Source of the DNA: an uncultured Pelagibacteraceae bacterium
Lineage (GTDB): Bacteria > Pseudomonadota > Alphaproteobacteria > Pelagibacterales > Pelagibacteraceae
Direction of reading: 5' to 3'
Assembly (NCBI GenBank): GCA_902542235.1
Contig: CACBTT010000001.1
Coordinates: forward strand, 34,058 to 98,057
DNA: 64,000 nucleotides
Shown: piece after piece, positions 8,983 through 18,234 of the stretch
Position numbering within the stretch: the first letter of the stretch is position 1
How the letters are laid out: the number at the start of each line of letters is the position of its first letter
The notes under the pieces: generated by a model
Databases searched by the model: none
What the model was told of the DNA's origin: nothing
Seen by the model: the letters and a program-made list of their open reading frames with translations, nothing else
Position numbers and translations under genes: made by a program

Positions 8983-10240
8983 TTTTTTGATTTACTAGGT
9001 CTAAGTATAAAGCAGCACTCCAAGAAAAATTATTTGCGCCCATAACGGATCCATCTTTACAACTATAGTATTCGTGAAATCCTTTATTTTCAATTAAAGA
9101 TATTGTTTCATTTTTAATTTTAATTGAATACTCTTTATCTTTGTTTTTTATCCCTTGATAAATTAACCAGTTGCAATTTATCCATACAGGACCTCGCCAA
9201 TATCTTTTCTCTTCAAAACTTTCATGATCAGGTTTTATAGTAGAAAAAAAATATTTTTCGTTTAAATTGTGATTTTTTAGATTATTTATTATTTTATTAT
9301 TTAATTTATCATTTTTTAAATCCGCAATTAAAGTAAAGTAGTTTGTAATCGAAGGTATTAAAATATCTTTATTGGTATTTAAATCTCTAGAAATAAATTC
9401 ATCAATATCATGATTGTATAATTTAATTATTTCACTTTCACTTTGTGCAATATATAATTCAATTTCTTCAAAATTTAATTTAAATTTATTTAACAGCTCT
9501 ACTAAATCTTTATTTGCTTTTAAAAAAAGTGAATTAAATCCAACATCAATTACATTAAATATTGACAGTTCATATAGTTTATAGGGGTCGTAATTAATAT
9601 CTCTAAATTGATCTCTTATAGTAACATATCTGTCGTAATCTATTTTAAGAGGTCTTTCATCAGAATTCGAAACTTCTAAATCTCTTCTTTGATAGTTTAG
9701 CTCTTTATCTACTGAGATATTATTCATAGCCTCATCCCAAATTGGTGAATTATCATAACCACTTTCCCATGGATGCAAAATAGACACTAATCCAGTTTTA
9801 TTTGGATCTCTGAATTTTATAAACCATTCATGATATTTTTTTATTTTTTTAAGAATTTTTAAAATTCTAGAAACTTGATCATCATTAAATTTATTATTTT
9901 CTATAATTTTCTTTAACACAATAGCTAGAACAGGTGGCTGAGTAATTCCTGATGATGGTATGTTTTTTCCACATTTCCAAGTAGTATGATTAGGAAAATA
10001 AGATGTATCCTTATCATGAAATAGAATATGAGGTACCATTCCATCATCCCATTGACCTTCAAGTAATGTTTCTATTTCCTCTAAAGCATAATCTAAATTA
10101 AAATAAGAGTACCCAAGAGCAATGAAAGCTGAGTCCCAATTCCATTGAGCTGGATAAAGTTTATTATTAGTAGGAAGAGTGTAACCATTTTTTCTGTTAC
10201 TCAGCAATATTTTTTTTGCCTCTTCTATTCTCTTTGACAT
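8972..10240 (-). CDS. MGH1/GH63-like glycoside hydrolase (mannosyl/glucosylglycerate-hydrolase type)
   Basis: The 422-residue protein starts SKRIEEAKKILLSNRKNGYT and contains YPAQWNWDSAFIALGY (residues ~27-42), HPWESGYDNSPIWDEA (~153-168) and a late RYWRGPVWINCNWLIYQG motif. These are hallmarks of the (alpha/alpha)6-barrel GH63/GH37 clan and specifically the MGH1-like hydrolases that cleave mannosylglycerate, glucosylglycerate and related osmolytes. No signal peptide is visible, so cleavage would be cytoplasmic after import. It directly follows the MalG-like permease (1-base overlap) and overlaps the alcohol dehydrogenase, placing it in a glycoside-uptake operon. The exact glycoside is inferred, not shown. 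Confidence 0.75.
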   Translation of the reverse strand: MSKRIEEAKKILLSNRKNGYTLPTNNKLYPAQWNWDSAFIALGYSYFNLDYALEEIETLLEGQWDDGMVPHILFHDKDTSYFPNHTTWKCGKNIPSSGITQPPVLAIVLKKIIENNKFNDDQVSRILKILKKIKKYHEWFIKFRDPNKTGLVSILHPWESGYDNSPIWDEAMNNISVDKELNYQRRDLEVSNSDERPLKIDYDRYVTIRDQFRDINYDPYKLYELSIFNVIDVGFNSLFLKANKDLVELLNKFKLNFEEIELYIAQSESEIIKLYNHDIDEFISRDLNTNKDILIPSITNYFTLIADLKNDKLNNKIINNLKNHNLNEKYFFSTIKPDHESFEEKRYWRGPVWINCNWLIYQGIKNKDKEYSIKIKNETISLIENKGFHEYYSCKDGSVMGANNFSWSAALYLDLVNQKNES

Positions 10241-11433
10241 TATCCTTTGACACTTCCAGCGGTAAGACCACTTACTAAATATTTTTCAAAGTAAACAAAA
10301 ATTATTAAAATTGGCAAAGTTACCACTACTGACCCTGCCATCAAATATTGTCTAGGAGTTTCAGCTCCAACATTAAGAAACTGAATTGCTCTTGATAATG
10401 TAAATGAATTAGGTCTATCTAAAAACATTAACGAAAATAAAAATTCATTCCAGGCTATCATGAATACATACAAAGCTACAGATGATATAGCGGGTAAACT
10501 TAATGGAAGTATAATTTTAAAAATTATACCAAGCCAATTTTGACCATCTATTATCCCTGCTTCTTCAAGCTCTTTTGGAATGCTTTTAAAGTAACCTTGC
10601 AACATATAAATGGCTACAGGTAGAGTTGTAGCTGTATAGACAACAAGTAAACCCTCAATAGAATTTCTCAAACCAAGTTGACTAAAAATTGTGTACAAAG
10701 GTATTACTAAAACTATTGCTGGAAATAAATAAATTATCAATATGGATGTTGATAAAAAATTTTTCCCAAAGAAGTTAAGTCGAGCGACTGCGTAAGCAGC
10801 TGGTATTGCAAAAATTAATGTTATAATGACAGTGCCTAAAGAAACAATTGTGCTAGTAAGCATATATCTTCCAAAATTGTAATCTTTGAATACCACAAAA
10901 TAAGACTTGAATAATTCTGGCAACCCTTGTGCAAAATTAATACTAAAGTCTAAAGGGTTTAATAATAATAATGCTTGGGTTTTAAGGCTTGTAACTAACA
11001 TCATGTAAAAAGGGAACAGAATTACAAAAGAGAACAGGGTAATTCCAAACAATGTTAAAAAATTAAAAAATAATTTTTGAGATGAGTGATTTTTTGTTAA
11101 AAAGTTTTTGTCGTAGTTTTTGATATTATTAAAGAAAAATAGTGAAATTAAGAATATTCCAAAACTGTACCAAATAGGTAAATTTATTGAAATAAAATAA
11201 TCAAAAAAAGAAAATAAAAGTGCAAGTATAATAATTTTTATATTTAAATTTAATTTTTTCCCAATAAGAAGATTTATTGCACAAAGAATTATTCCAAACA
11301 TAAATAATTTATTAAAATTAAAATTTGTTAATCCAATCCCTTGTAATGTAACTAAGATTTTCCAAATACAAATTAATGAAAACAAAAACAAAGATGAGAT
11401 AAAGCAATAAGTAAATAAATTTTTAATTTTCAT
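10240..11433 (-). CDS. ABC sugar permease, MalG type, with N-terminal membrane extension
   Basis: The C-terminal ~280 residues are a standard MalG/CUT1 permease (LFPFYMMLVTSLKT, YAVARLNFFGKNFL, EEAGIIDGQNWLGIIFKIILPLSLP, ending SGLTAGSVKG). The EAA loop EELEEAGIIDGQNW contacts the ATPase. At 397 residues it is about 110 longer than usual, with roughly four extra hydrophobic segments before the canonical first helix. It overlaps the MalF-like gene by 11 bases and the hydrolase by 1 base. With the binding protein and MalK-type ATPase upstream it forms one carbohydrate importer. Confidence 0.88.
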   Translation of the reverse strand: MKIKNLFTYCFISSLFLFSLICIWKILVTLQGIGLTNFNFNKLFMFGIILCAINLLIGKKLNLNIKIIILALLFSFFDYFISINLPIWYSFGIFLISLFFFNNIKNYDKNFLTKNHSSQKLFFNFLTLFGITLFSFVILFPFYMMLVTSLKTQALLLLNPLDFSINFAQGLPELFKSYFVVFKDYNFGRYMLTSTIVSLGTVIITLIFAIPAAYAVARLNFFGKNFLSTSILIIYLFPAIVLVIPLYTIFSQLGLRNSIEGLLVVYTATTLPVAIYMLQGYFKSIPKELEEAGIIDGQNWLGIIFKIILPLSLPAISSVALYVFMIAWNEFLFSLMFLDRPNSFTLSRAIQFLNVGAETPRQYLMAGSVVVTLPILIIFVYFEKYLVSGLTAGSVKG

Positions 11434-12682
11434 CAGCTCTTTTTCCTAAAAGTCTAAAATAGATAAACATAAAAATTAATAGAAACACAACAATCACAAT
11501 AGAAACTGCAGATCCCATTCCAATATCCCCAATAGAAAAACCTTGTTGATACACATTTATTGGCAATGTTCTTGTGCCTGATGCTCCTCCAGTAAGTAAA
11601 AAGATGTCTTCAAATTTATTAAAATTCCAAATAAATCTAATCATAAATAGAATTGAAATCACCGCTAATATTTGAGGTAAAGTAATGTTAAGAAATTTTT
11701 GTATAGGATTTGCACCATCAACATCAGCTGCTTCATACAGTTCTTTTGGAACTGCCTGAAGACGAGCAAGAATAAATAAAAATGCTAGGGGAAAATATCT
11801 CCAAATTTCAAAAATAATTACTGTTGTTAATGCTAGCCTTAATTTAAAATCAATACCAAGTATGTTTAAAGTTACATATTTTTGTCCTAGTAAATTTATT
11901 GGTCCATCAATGATTTGATAGTTAATTAATAAATTATTTAACGTCCCACTTGTTGGATCAAGTAAAAGTTCCCAGGTATAGGCAAGAGCAACTACTGGTG
12001 CAACATAAGGAAACAATAAGACGCTTCTCATAAATGTTCTTCCAAAAAATTTTTGATTTACCATCTGTGCAGCTAAAATTCCAAAAACTATAGCACCTAT
12101 GGTTCCAAAAAAAGTATAATAAAAAGTTGTTGATAATAGATCTATGAAGGCTTTATCTTTAATTACTTTTTTAAAGTTATTTAAGGTAAATTCATAATTT
12201 AATAATATATTTTGTGACTTACCAGTTAATTTAGGTTTATAGGATTTTATTTCATTATTTGAGATGTCTTTATTTTTAGTATTCTGAAATACTATTTCTA
12301 AATTTTCTCGATATTTTTTTGGCCAATTACCAAATTCACACTTAAGTAAATTTGATTTAAATTGACATCTTTTATCTAAATTTGTTGGTTCTATATTATT
12401 TGGATATTTATCTTTAAATTTTACATTAGTAATTTCTTGTGTAAGAGAACTATTTCTTAATTTATAAATTATCTTTATTTGAGTTGGATTTTCTTTAATT
12501 GATTTTACTAATTTTTTTGCTCTTGGTTCTGGAATTCTCAAATCTCTAAGCTCTACATTTTTAAAGCTGATCCAAATGTTAGAAAATATTGGAAATAAAA
12601 TTATAGAAAATACTAAAAGAACTGATGGTAATATTAATAGATAAGCTGTTCTTTTTTCAATTTTTGCAAGTTTTGTACTCAT
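11423..12682 (-). CDS. ABC sugar permease, MalF type, with large extracytoplasmic insertion
   Basis: The 419-residue protein has one N-terminal helix (about residues 13-35), then about 130 hydrophilic residues, then the remaining permease helices with the EAA loop KELYEAADVDGANPIQKFLN. The insertion sits where E. coli MalF carries its periplasmic P2 loop and has two cysteines 9 residues apart (CQFKSNLLKC) that could form a disulfide. It pairs with the MalG-like permease. The ATG follows directly on an eight-T run at the end of a terminator hairpin, so no Shine-Dalgarno sequence is visible. Translation may start leaderless after processing, or further inside. Confidence 0.88.
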   Translation of the reverse strand: MSTKLAKIEKRTAYLLILPSVLLVFSIILFPIFSNIWISFKNVELRDLRIPEPRAKKLVKSIKENPTQIKIIYKLRNSSLTQEITNVKFKDKYPNNIEPTNLDKRCQFKSNLLKCEFGNWPKKYRENLEIVFQNTKNKDISNNEIKSYKPKLTGKSQNILLNYEFTLNNFKKVIKDKAFIDLLSTTFYYTFFGTIGAIVFGILAAQMVNQKFFGRTFMRSVLLFPYVAPVVALAYTWELLLDPTSGTLNNLLINYQIIDGPINLLGQKYVTLNILGIDFKLRLALTTVIIFEIWRYFPLAFLFILARLQAVPKELYEAADVDGANPIQKFLNITLPQILAVISILFMIRFIWNFNKFEDIFLLTGGASGTRTLPINVYQQGFSIGDIGMGSAVSIVIVVFLLIFMFIYFRLLGKRADEN

Positions 12683-12683
12683 A

Positions 12684-12719
12684 AAAAAAAGCGGATAATT
12701 AATATTACCCGCTTTTTTT
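12684..12719 (-). terminator. Intercistronic Rho-independent terminator after sugar-binding-protein gene
   Basis: The segment AAAAAAAGCGGATAAT-TAAT-ATTACCCGCTTTTTTT forms a 16-bp stem with one mismatch and a 4-base loop. Read on the minus strand it ends in a T-run that touches the ATG of the MalF-like permease at 12682. It lies between the binding-protein gene (stop at 12734) and the permeases, so it probably lowers downstream expression relative to the binding protein. Confidence 0.85.
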
Positions 12720-12733
12720 AATTTTTTAAATTA

Positions 12734-14062
12734 CTAGAAACTAGCTAGCACAGTATTAATTTCATCTACTGCTTCATCTAGTGTCAATTGATCGTCTATG
12801 TATTGTCTAGTGATTCTATTTATAAACTTATTGTTGATAATTTTAGATGCTCTAGATAATTCACCTTCTTTAACACCCCATCTATTAGCAGTATCTAAAC
12901 CAGCAACTATATTATTAATTACATCTGCTGAATATAGATCTGTTAAAGGAGCTTTTCTATCAACTCCAACAGGCAGTTTACTCCAAGCTGTTGTAAATGC
13001 ATTTGGATCACTTGCGTTACCTCTTCTTACAGGGAACTTACCTTCTGGTGCGATAGATAAAGTGCTTGTGTATCCCTCATCCATTGAATAAAGAATAAAC
13101 TGCTTAGCTTCATCAGTATCTGCATCTGCTGTTATACCAAAGTATCTAACATCTGCCCAAGCTGCACCTTTTACATTATTTGGTCCACTAAAATTAGTTA
13201 TAAAACCAGTTTTAGATGCCAATTCAGGTGATGTAGGATCGCTATTAATTGTTGGAGGAGCTGAGTCTCTTAAACCAGCTAATTCATCCATGATAAATGG
13301 TGACCATATTATCATTGGAGTTTTACCAGCAAAATAAAGCTCCCTTGATTGTTTCCAATAAAGTTCTCCTGGAGGGCTAGCTTTTGCTAATTTTTTATAA
13401 AACTGCAAAGAATTTTTTAAAGCTCTTCCTTGTTTTTTTGTTCCACCTTTTTTTACAATGTTTACTCCATTTGCAAGCAAAACGTGTTCCAAAACCTGAC
13501 TCATAAAGTTTTCATCAGTTTTGGTTGCTGCAACAAATCCAAACATATCATTACTAGATAAAGCGTCTATTGCTTTCTCAATGTTTGCATATGTTGTTGG
13601 TGGTTCTAATCCAGCCTTTTCAAATAGATCTTTTCTGTAAACGACCATTTGAGTCCAGCCATCTACTGGAACAGCTGCAATTTTACCACCTGCACTAGCC
13701 ATTTTTAAAGCACCTGGTGCAAAAGTTTTCTTTCCAAGTGATTTAACAACATCATTATTAGCATCAACATCTAAAATTCCTGCCTCAGTCCATGGCAATA
13801 CATACTGTAATGTATGATAAATCACATCAGGAAGATCTCCAGCTGCTGCTGCTGCAGTAGCTCTTGTTCCTAAATCTTTTTCATCAATCGGAATAACTTC
13901 AACTCCAATTCCAGTTTTGGCTTCAAAGGCTTTAGCCATCTCTTCTTGCTTAGCCATCCTTGCTGGTTGAATTTCTGTCGTCCAGAATTTGATATCTGCA
14001 AATGCAATTGAATTAAAAACAAAAGCTATTGCAGAGATTGTTATTAATATATTTTTAAACAT
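12734..14062 (-). CDS. ABC sugar substrate-binding protein
   Basis: This 442-residue protein has a clear signal peptide (MFKNILITISAIAFVFNSIAFA, cleavage near residue 22). A family-1 solute-binding fold follows (IKFWTTEIQPARMAKQEEMA; FEKAGLEPPTTY; AGKTPMIIWSPFIMDEL). The family binds oligosaccharides and glycosides in the periplasm. The gene has a strong Shine-Dalgarno (AGAGGGGA, 6 bases before ATG) and its own 112-base upstream gap, and is followed by a terminator hairpin. All three features fit high, separate expression. The ligand cannot be read from sequence; the operon's MGH1-like hydrolase points to a small glycosyl osmolyte. Confidence 0.9.
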   Translation of the reverse strand: MFKNILITISAIAFVFNSIAFADIKFWTTEIQPARMAKQEEMAKAFEAKTGIGVEVIPIDEKDLGTRATAAAAAGDLPDVIYHTLQYVLPWTEAGILDVDANNDVVKSLGKKTFAPGALKMASAGGKIAAVPVDGWTQMVVYRKDLFEKAGLEPPTTYANIEKAIDALSSNDMFGFVAATKTDENFMSQVLEHVLLANGVNIVKKGGTKKQGRALKNSLQFYKKLAKASPPGELYWKQSRELYFAGKTPMIIWSPFIMDELAGLRDSAPPTINSDPTSPELASKTGFITNFSGPNNVKGAAWADVRYFGITADADTDEAKQFILYSMDEGYTSTLSIAPEGKFPVRRGNASDPNAFTTAWSKLPVGVDRKAPLTDLYSADVINNIVAGLDTANRWGVKEGELSRASKIINNKFINRITRQYIDDQLTLDEAVDEINTVLASF

Positions 14063-14174
14063 ATATTCCCCTCTTTTTTCGTGTTTTCTAAAGTTATTTA
14101 AAAATTAACACATAATGAACATTTAAAAGAAGAATAACAAGTATGTAATTTAAAAAATACTACCTGAGATTGAT
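14063..14174 (-). promoter_or_regulatory. Probable promoter region of sugar-binding-protein gene
   Basis: This 112-base gap is the only sizeable spacer between the MalK-like gene and the binding-protein gene. On the minus strand it contains TTGTTA, then an 18-base spacer, then ATTATG, a loose match to -35/-10 elements, and it ends in the strong ribosome site AAGAGGGGAATAT before ATG. I see no operator-like repeat. The promoter is inferred from position and weak motif matches. Confidence 0.35.
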
Positions 14175-15260
14175 TCAAGAATTTTTAAAAGAAATACCTT
14201 TATTATCAAATAAATGGCAACGAAATGGATCAAAACCTATTTTAACAGTGTCACCTACTTTAATATTTGTGTCTCCATCAGTTTGTACAACAAGAGGATC
14301 TCCCTCTTTCTCTAAATATAAATATGTTCCTGACCCTAATTTTTCTACAACGAAGACTTTACTTTCCCATAATGAATCTGTTTTTGCATTTAATATCAAA
14401 TGCTCTGGTCTTATACCAAGTTTTATACTATCCCCTTCTTGAGTATTTTCAGAAATTTTTGGTACATTTAACTTTCCAGTCCCCATTATATCCACTTCAG
14501 AACTCTTTGAGCTTTTACTTAAAATTTTACTATCTATAAAATTCATTTTTGGAGATCCAATAAAACCACCAACAAATAAATTATCTGGGTTATTATATAG
14601 GTTCATAGGTGATCCCTTTTGTGAAACTATACCTTGATCCAAAACAACAATATCGTTTGCAAGTGTCATGGCTTCAGTCTGATCATGAGTTACATAAATC
14701 ATTGTTGCATTAAGTTGATCATGTAATTTTGCCAATTCTACTCTCATTTGTACTCTTAGAGCTGCATCTAAGTTAGATAATGGTTCATCAAATAAAAAAA
14801 CTTTTGGTTTTCTTGTAATAGCTCTACCTATAGCTACTCTTTGACGTTGTCCTCCAGATAATTGTTTGGGTTTTCGCTCAAGATACTCTTCTATTTGAAG
14901 AATTTTAGCAGCCTCCATAACTCTTTGCTCTATTTCTTCTTTTGATTTTTTTTCAATCTTTAAGCCAAAAGCCATATTATCAAAAACTGTCATATGCGGA
15001 TAAAGAGCATAGGATTGAAATACCATTGCAATATTTCTTTCTTTAGGTGGTAGATCGTTAACAACTTTATCATCAATAGATATTGTGCCAGAGTTGATTT
15101 CTTCTAAACCAGCAATCATTCTTAAAATTGTAGATTTACCACAACCACTTGGTCCTACTAGAACAGTAAAAGACTCGCTCTTTATATCAAGAGAAATATC
15201 TTTGATAACATGTGTACTTCCAAAATACTTGTTTACTTTATCTATATTAATACTCGCCAT
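14175..15260 (-). CDS. Sugar ABC transporter ATPase (MalK/UgpC type)
   Basis: The 361-residue protein has Walker A GPSGCGKSTILRM (about residues 38-50), the signature LSGGQRQRVAIGRA, Walker B VFLFDEPLSNLDA and a C-terminal TOBE/regulatory region (LGIRPEHLIL near residue 280). This architecture is that of CUT1 ATPases such as MalK, UgpC and MsiK, which energise sugar import. The start lies 2 bases after the stop of the GpsA-like gene, while 112 bases separate its stop from the binding protein. It probably serves the permeases at 10240-12682. Confidence 0.93.
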   Translation of the reverse strand: MASINIDKVNKYFGSTHVIKDISLDIKSESFTVLVGPSGCGKSTILRMIAGLEEINSGTISIDDKVVNDLPPKERNIAMVFQSYALYPHMTVFDNMAFGLKIEKKSKEEIEQRVMEAAKILQIEEYLERKPKQLSGGQRQRVAIGRAITRKPKVFLFDEPLSNLDAALRVQMRVELAKLHDQLNATMIYVTHDQTEAMTLANDIVVLDQGIVSQKGSPMNLYNNPDNLFVGGFIGSPKMNFIDSKILSKSSKSSEVDIMGTGKLNVPKISENTQEGDSIKLGIRPEHLILNAKTDSLWESKVFVVEKLGSGTYLYLEKEGDPLVVQTDGDTNIKVGDTVKIGFDPFRCHLFDNKGISFKNS

Positions 15261-15262
15261 TT

Positions 15263-16222
15263 TTAATTTAATATTAATTTTTTATTGTTAATTATAGATT
15301 TAATTAATTTTGTCATCAAAGGGATTTTTTTTTGTTGGATTTTTTTTAATATAAATGGAGCAATTTCTCTTGCAAGTTGCTCTCCCTCTACAGTTTCATT
15401 TGGCATAAATTTTCTTTTAGCATTATTAAATGTATAACCTTGCCCCAAGTAACCTCCCATTTTACTATTTCTACCTCCAGCAGCACTGACGTATAGATCT
15501 CCAATTCCAGCTAATCCAAGAGCGGTTTCAATTTTTCCTTTAAAATATTTAGTAATATATATCATCTCATTAATAGATTTTTTGAATAAACTTGATGACA
15601 TATTTAAACTATCTCCAGCTCCAATTATCATAGAATAAATATTTTTTATTGCTGAACAAATTTCTATTCCAATAATATCTTTTGAAGTCTCTGTTATGTA
15701 ATATTTTGTAGAAATCATTTTGCATATATTCTTTGCAGTTTTTATATTTTTATTAGCTACAACAACACTTGTTTGTTTTTTATTAGAAAGTTCTTTTGCT
15801 AAACAAGGTCCTTTTAAGACAGATATATTTATATTTTTAATATTTTTTTTTATATCTTCAGAAATAGTATAAATTTTTTCCTTTTTTCTATCATACTTTA
15901 AGCCTTTAGTGAGAATTAGGACTGGACTTTTAATTTTTGATTGTTTGAATTCTTCACTAATAAATTTTATTCCTGATAAACTTAAAGCAACAACAACTAA
16001 ATCATATTTTTTTTTTAGTAAGTTTGTTGAATATTTTTTATATTTTAGCTTACTAGGTAAATTTTTTTTCAAACTTGAATGATATTTATTATTTGAGGAT
16101 AAATTTTTAATAAAAACTTTATTATACGGCTCTGTTATTATTACTTTATTTTTATTATCAATACATGGAAAAGTAAAAGCTGATCCCATTGCTCCTCCAC
16201 CTATTATTAATATTTCTTTCAC
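15263..16222 (-). CDS. GpsA-like NAD(P)-dependent glycerol-3-phosphate dehydrogenase family protein
   Basis: I place the start at the GTG at 16222 rather than at 16264. It gives VKEILIIGGGAMGSAF, puts the dinucleotide motif at the N-terminus, and overlaps the upstream TAG stop by one base (TAGTG). The 319-residue protein carries GpsA features: GGGAMGSA, LKGPCLAKELSNK (compare GPSFAKE), EICSAIKNIYSMIIGAGD and GLAGIGDLYVSAAGGRNSKMGGYLGQG. The ACC-rich motifs differ enough that it may be a specialised paralogue rather than the essential lipid-synthesis enzyme. It connects the tmo genes to the sugar importer. A role in glycerol phosphate handling from imported glycosides is plausible but inferred. 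Confidence 0.75.
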   Translation of the reverse strand: MKEILIIGGGAMGSAFTFPCIDNKNKVIITEPYNKVFIKNLSSNNKYHSSLKKNLPSKLKYKKYSTNLLKKKYDLVVVALSLSGIKFISEEFKQSKIKSPVLILTKGLKYDRKKEKIYTISEDIKKNIKNINISVLKGPCLAKELSNKKQTSVVVANKNIKTAKNICKMISTKYYITETSKDIIGIEICSAIKNIYSMIIGAGDSLNMSSSLFKKSINEMIYITKYFKGKIETALGLAGIGDLYVSAAGGRNSKMGGYLGQGYTFNNAKRKFMPNETVEGEQLAREIAPFILKKIQQKKIPLMTKLIKSIINNKKLILN

Positions 16223-18234
16223 TAGTTGATAAATCCTAATTTTTTCTTCATTTGATTTGACCATTCAACTAACAATCTATCTGCAGTCAAACCTATAAAT
16301 GCAACACATAATCCTATTATTAAACCTTTGCCCCCATCACTAAAAGACAATGCCCTAAATATTTCTTGCGACAAGTCAACAGTTCCAATAAACCCAGCTA
16401 TCATTACCATAAATAAAGCAAACATTAATGTTTGATTTGCACCTAGTATAATTTCTGGAAAGGCTAAAGGCATTTTTACTTTCCATAATAATTGTCTTTC
16501 TGTACATCCAGAAGTTATAGATGCCTCTATAATTTGTTGTGGAACATTTCTTAATCCAAAAACAGTATATCTTATCATTGGTATTGAGGAATATATAACT
16601 ATTGCAAATATTGCTGAAACATCACTTATTTGAAATAGCATTATTGCTGGAAGTAGATATATAAATGATGGAAATGTTTGAAAAATATCACAAATATTTA
16701 AAACTAACTTTGTTCTGCTCTCTTTCTTTGATGCCCATATCCCCAAAGGAATTCCAATAAGTGCACATATTACTAATGATGCAAATACCATATATAAAGT
16801 AATCATTGCTCTTACCCAATAACCAGATGATGCTATAAAAAATACGAATAACATTACTGTTAACGCTAGTCTCATTTTACCAAGTTTCCACCCAATTGCT
16901 CCGACAAATAAAATTACTCCAGTCCATGGCATAGATTGAAATACAGCCTTAAGAGGCATCAAAAAATATATTAACATCCAATCTCTAAATATTCCTAACG
17001 GTACAAACAAAGATCTTGTAAATGATTTAATGGCATTATCTAAATATACAGATGCTGAAACTGTTAACTCCTTTGGATATTCATTAAAAAATGGAAAAAG
17101 AAAAACTAAGATAGAGCAAATAATAATTGCAAAAAATGTTGCACATAAATATGGATTTCTCTTTACAAAATTCCCCTCTCTTCGCTCTGGTTCTTTTAAT
17201 GCTAAAGCTTGACTATACCTATCAAGTGTAATTGCAATCAAAACAACTGCAACACCAATTTCAAAAGCCTCACCTAGCCTTAAGCCTTGTAATCTAATTA
17301 ACAAGTCATGACCTAAACCAGGTTGTCCAATAAATGCAGCTATAACTATCATTGCAAGACATTGCATTATAACTTGATTTATTCCCAGCATAATTGGGGA
17401 TCTAGCTGCTGGAATTTCAACTTTAAATAACATTTGCCACTTTGTGCAACCAGCCATCACACCAGCTTCTTTTATTTCTTGTGATATATTTTGTAATCCT
17501 AAAATAGTTAATCTAGCCATTGGTGGAAATGCAAATATTACAGTAGCAATTACTCCAGCCTTAGTCCCTATTCCAACAAATATAACTACTAGTATTAAAT
17601 AAGAAAAATGAGGCAAAGATTGTAAAATATTTAACATTGGCCATAAAAAGTTTGCAAATCTTTTTCTCTTGACCGCAAGTATACCCAAACACAATCCTAT
17701 TAATGCAGCCAAAGGTGCAGAGACAGAAATAGCTGCTAAAGATTTCATCGATAGCTCCCATATTCCCCGTTTACTAAATAATATTAAATACGCAAAACAT
17801 GTTCCCCCCAACAATGCCAATCTCCAACCTCTCAAATAAAAACCTAAAATCACTGTAAGAGTTATTATAAATATCCACGGCAAAGGTCCTATTTCGTAGC
17901 TTGGAAAACCTTTGTGCAAGACTGCTTCTGTAAAATCTAAAAATTTATCGACGTAGTTTGCTATACCTCTTGTGAAATCTCTAAAAGTAAAGAATCCGAA
18001 AATTTCATACTTTCTTAGAAATTGAATTAATGCGTTTGTCCAATCTACAAAAGGTATAAATCCATCTATTGATCCGCATCCTCCCAAGCAACTTTTTGGA
18101 GGTATATAAGCCCAGTGTGGTGTTTTAGATGAAATCGTATAATTAGGAACAATATAACGAAGCAACCATAACAAAAAGAATGGTCCAAAAATAAATAAAA
18201 ATTTTCCTTTAAAAATAGTTTTAATTTTATTCAT
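16222..18234 (-). CDS. tmoW: TMAO/betaine-type ABC permease, two fused permease domains
   Basis: I prefer the ATG at 18234 (MNKIKTIFKG) over the TTG at 18249 in the track; it is preceded by AGAAGATAAGA and overlaps the ATPase gene by 8 bases. The ~670-residue protein contains two ProW-like permease domains, each with an EAA-type loop: EAGVMAGCTKWQMLFKVEIP near the middle and EASITSGCTERQLLWKVKMP near the C-terminus. The fused double permease matches the TmoW subunit described for TMAO import in marine bacteria. Position beside TmoV, TmoX and divergent tdm supports TMAO. Glycine betaine cannot be excluded. Confidence 0.8.
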   Translation of the reverse strand: MNKIKTIFKGKFLFIFGPFFLLWLLRYIVPNYTISSKTPHWAYIPPKSCLGGCGSIDGFIPFVDWTNALIQFLRKYEIFGFFTFRDFTRGIANYVDKFLDFTEAVLHKGFPSYEIGPLPWIFIITLTVILGFYLRGWRLALLGGTCFAYLILFSKRGIWELSMKSLAAISVSAPLAALIGLCLGILAVKRKRFANFLWPMLNILQSLPHFSYLILVVIFVGIGTKAGVIATVIFAFPPMARLTILGLQNISQEIKEAGVMAGCTKWQMLFKVEIPAARSPIMLGINQVIMQCLAMIVIAAFIGQPGLGHDLLIRLQGLRLGEAFEIGVAVVLIAITLDRYSQALALKEPERREGNFVKRNPYLCATFFAIIICSILVFLFPFFNEYPKELTVSASVYLDNAIKSFTRSLFVPLGIFRDWMLIYFLMPLKAVFQSMPWTGVILFVGAIGWKLGKMRLALTVMLFVFFIASSGYWVRAMITLYMVFASLVICALIGIPLGIWASKKESRTKLVLNICDIFQTFPSFIYLLPAIMLFQISDVSAIFAIVIYSSIPMIRYTVFGLRNVPQQIIEASITSGCTERQLLWKVKMPLAFPEIILGANQTLMFALFMVMIAGFIGTVDLSQEIFRALSFSDGGKGLIIGLCVAFIGLTADRLLVEWSNQMKKKLGFIN

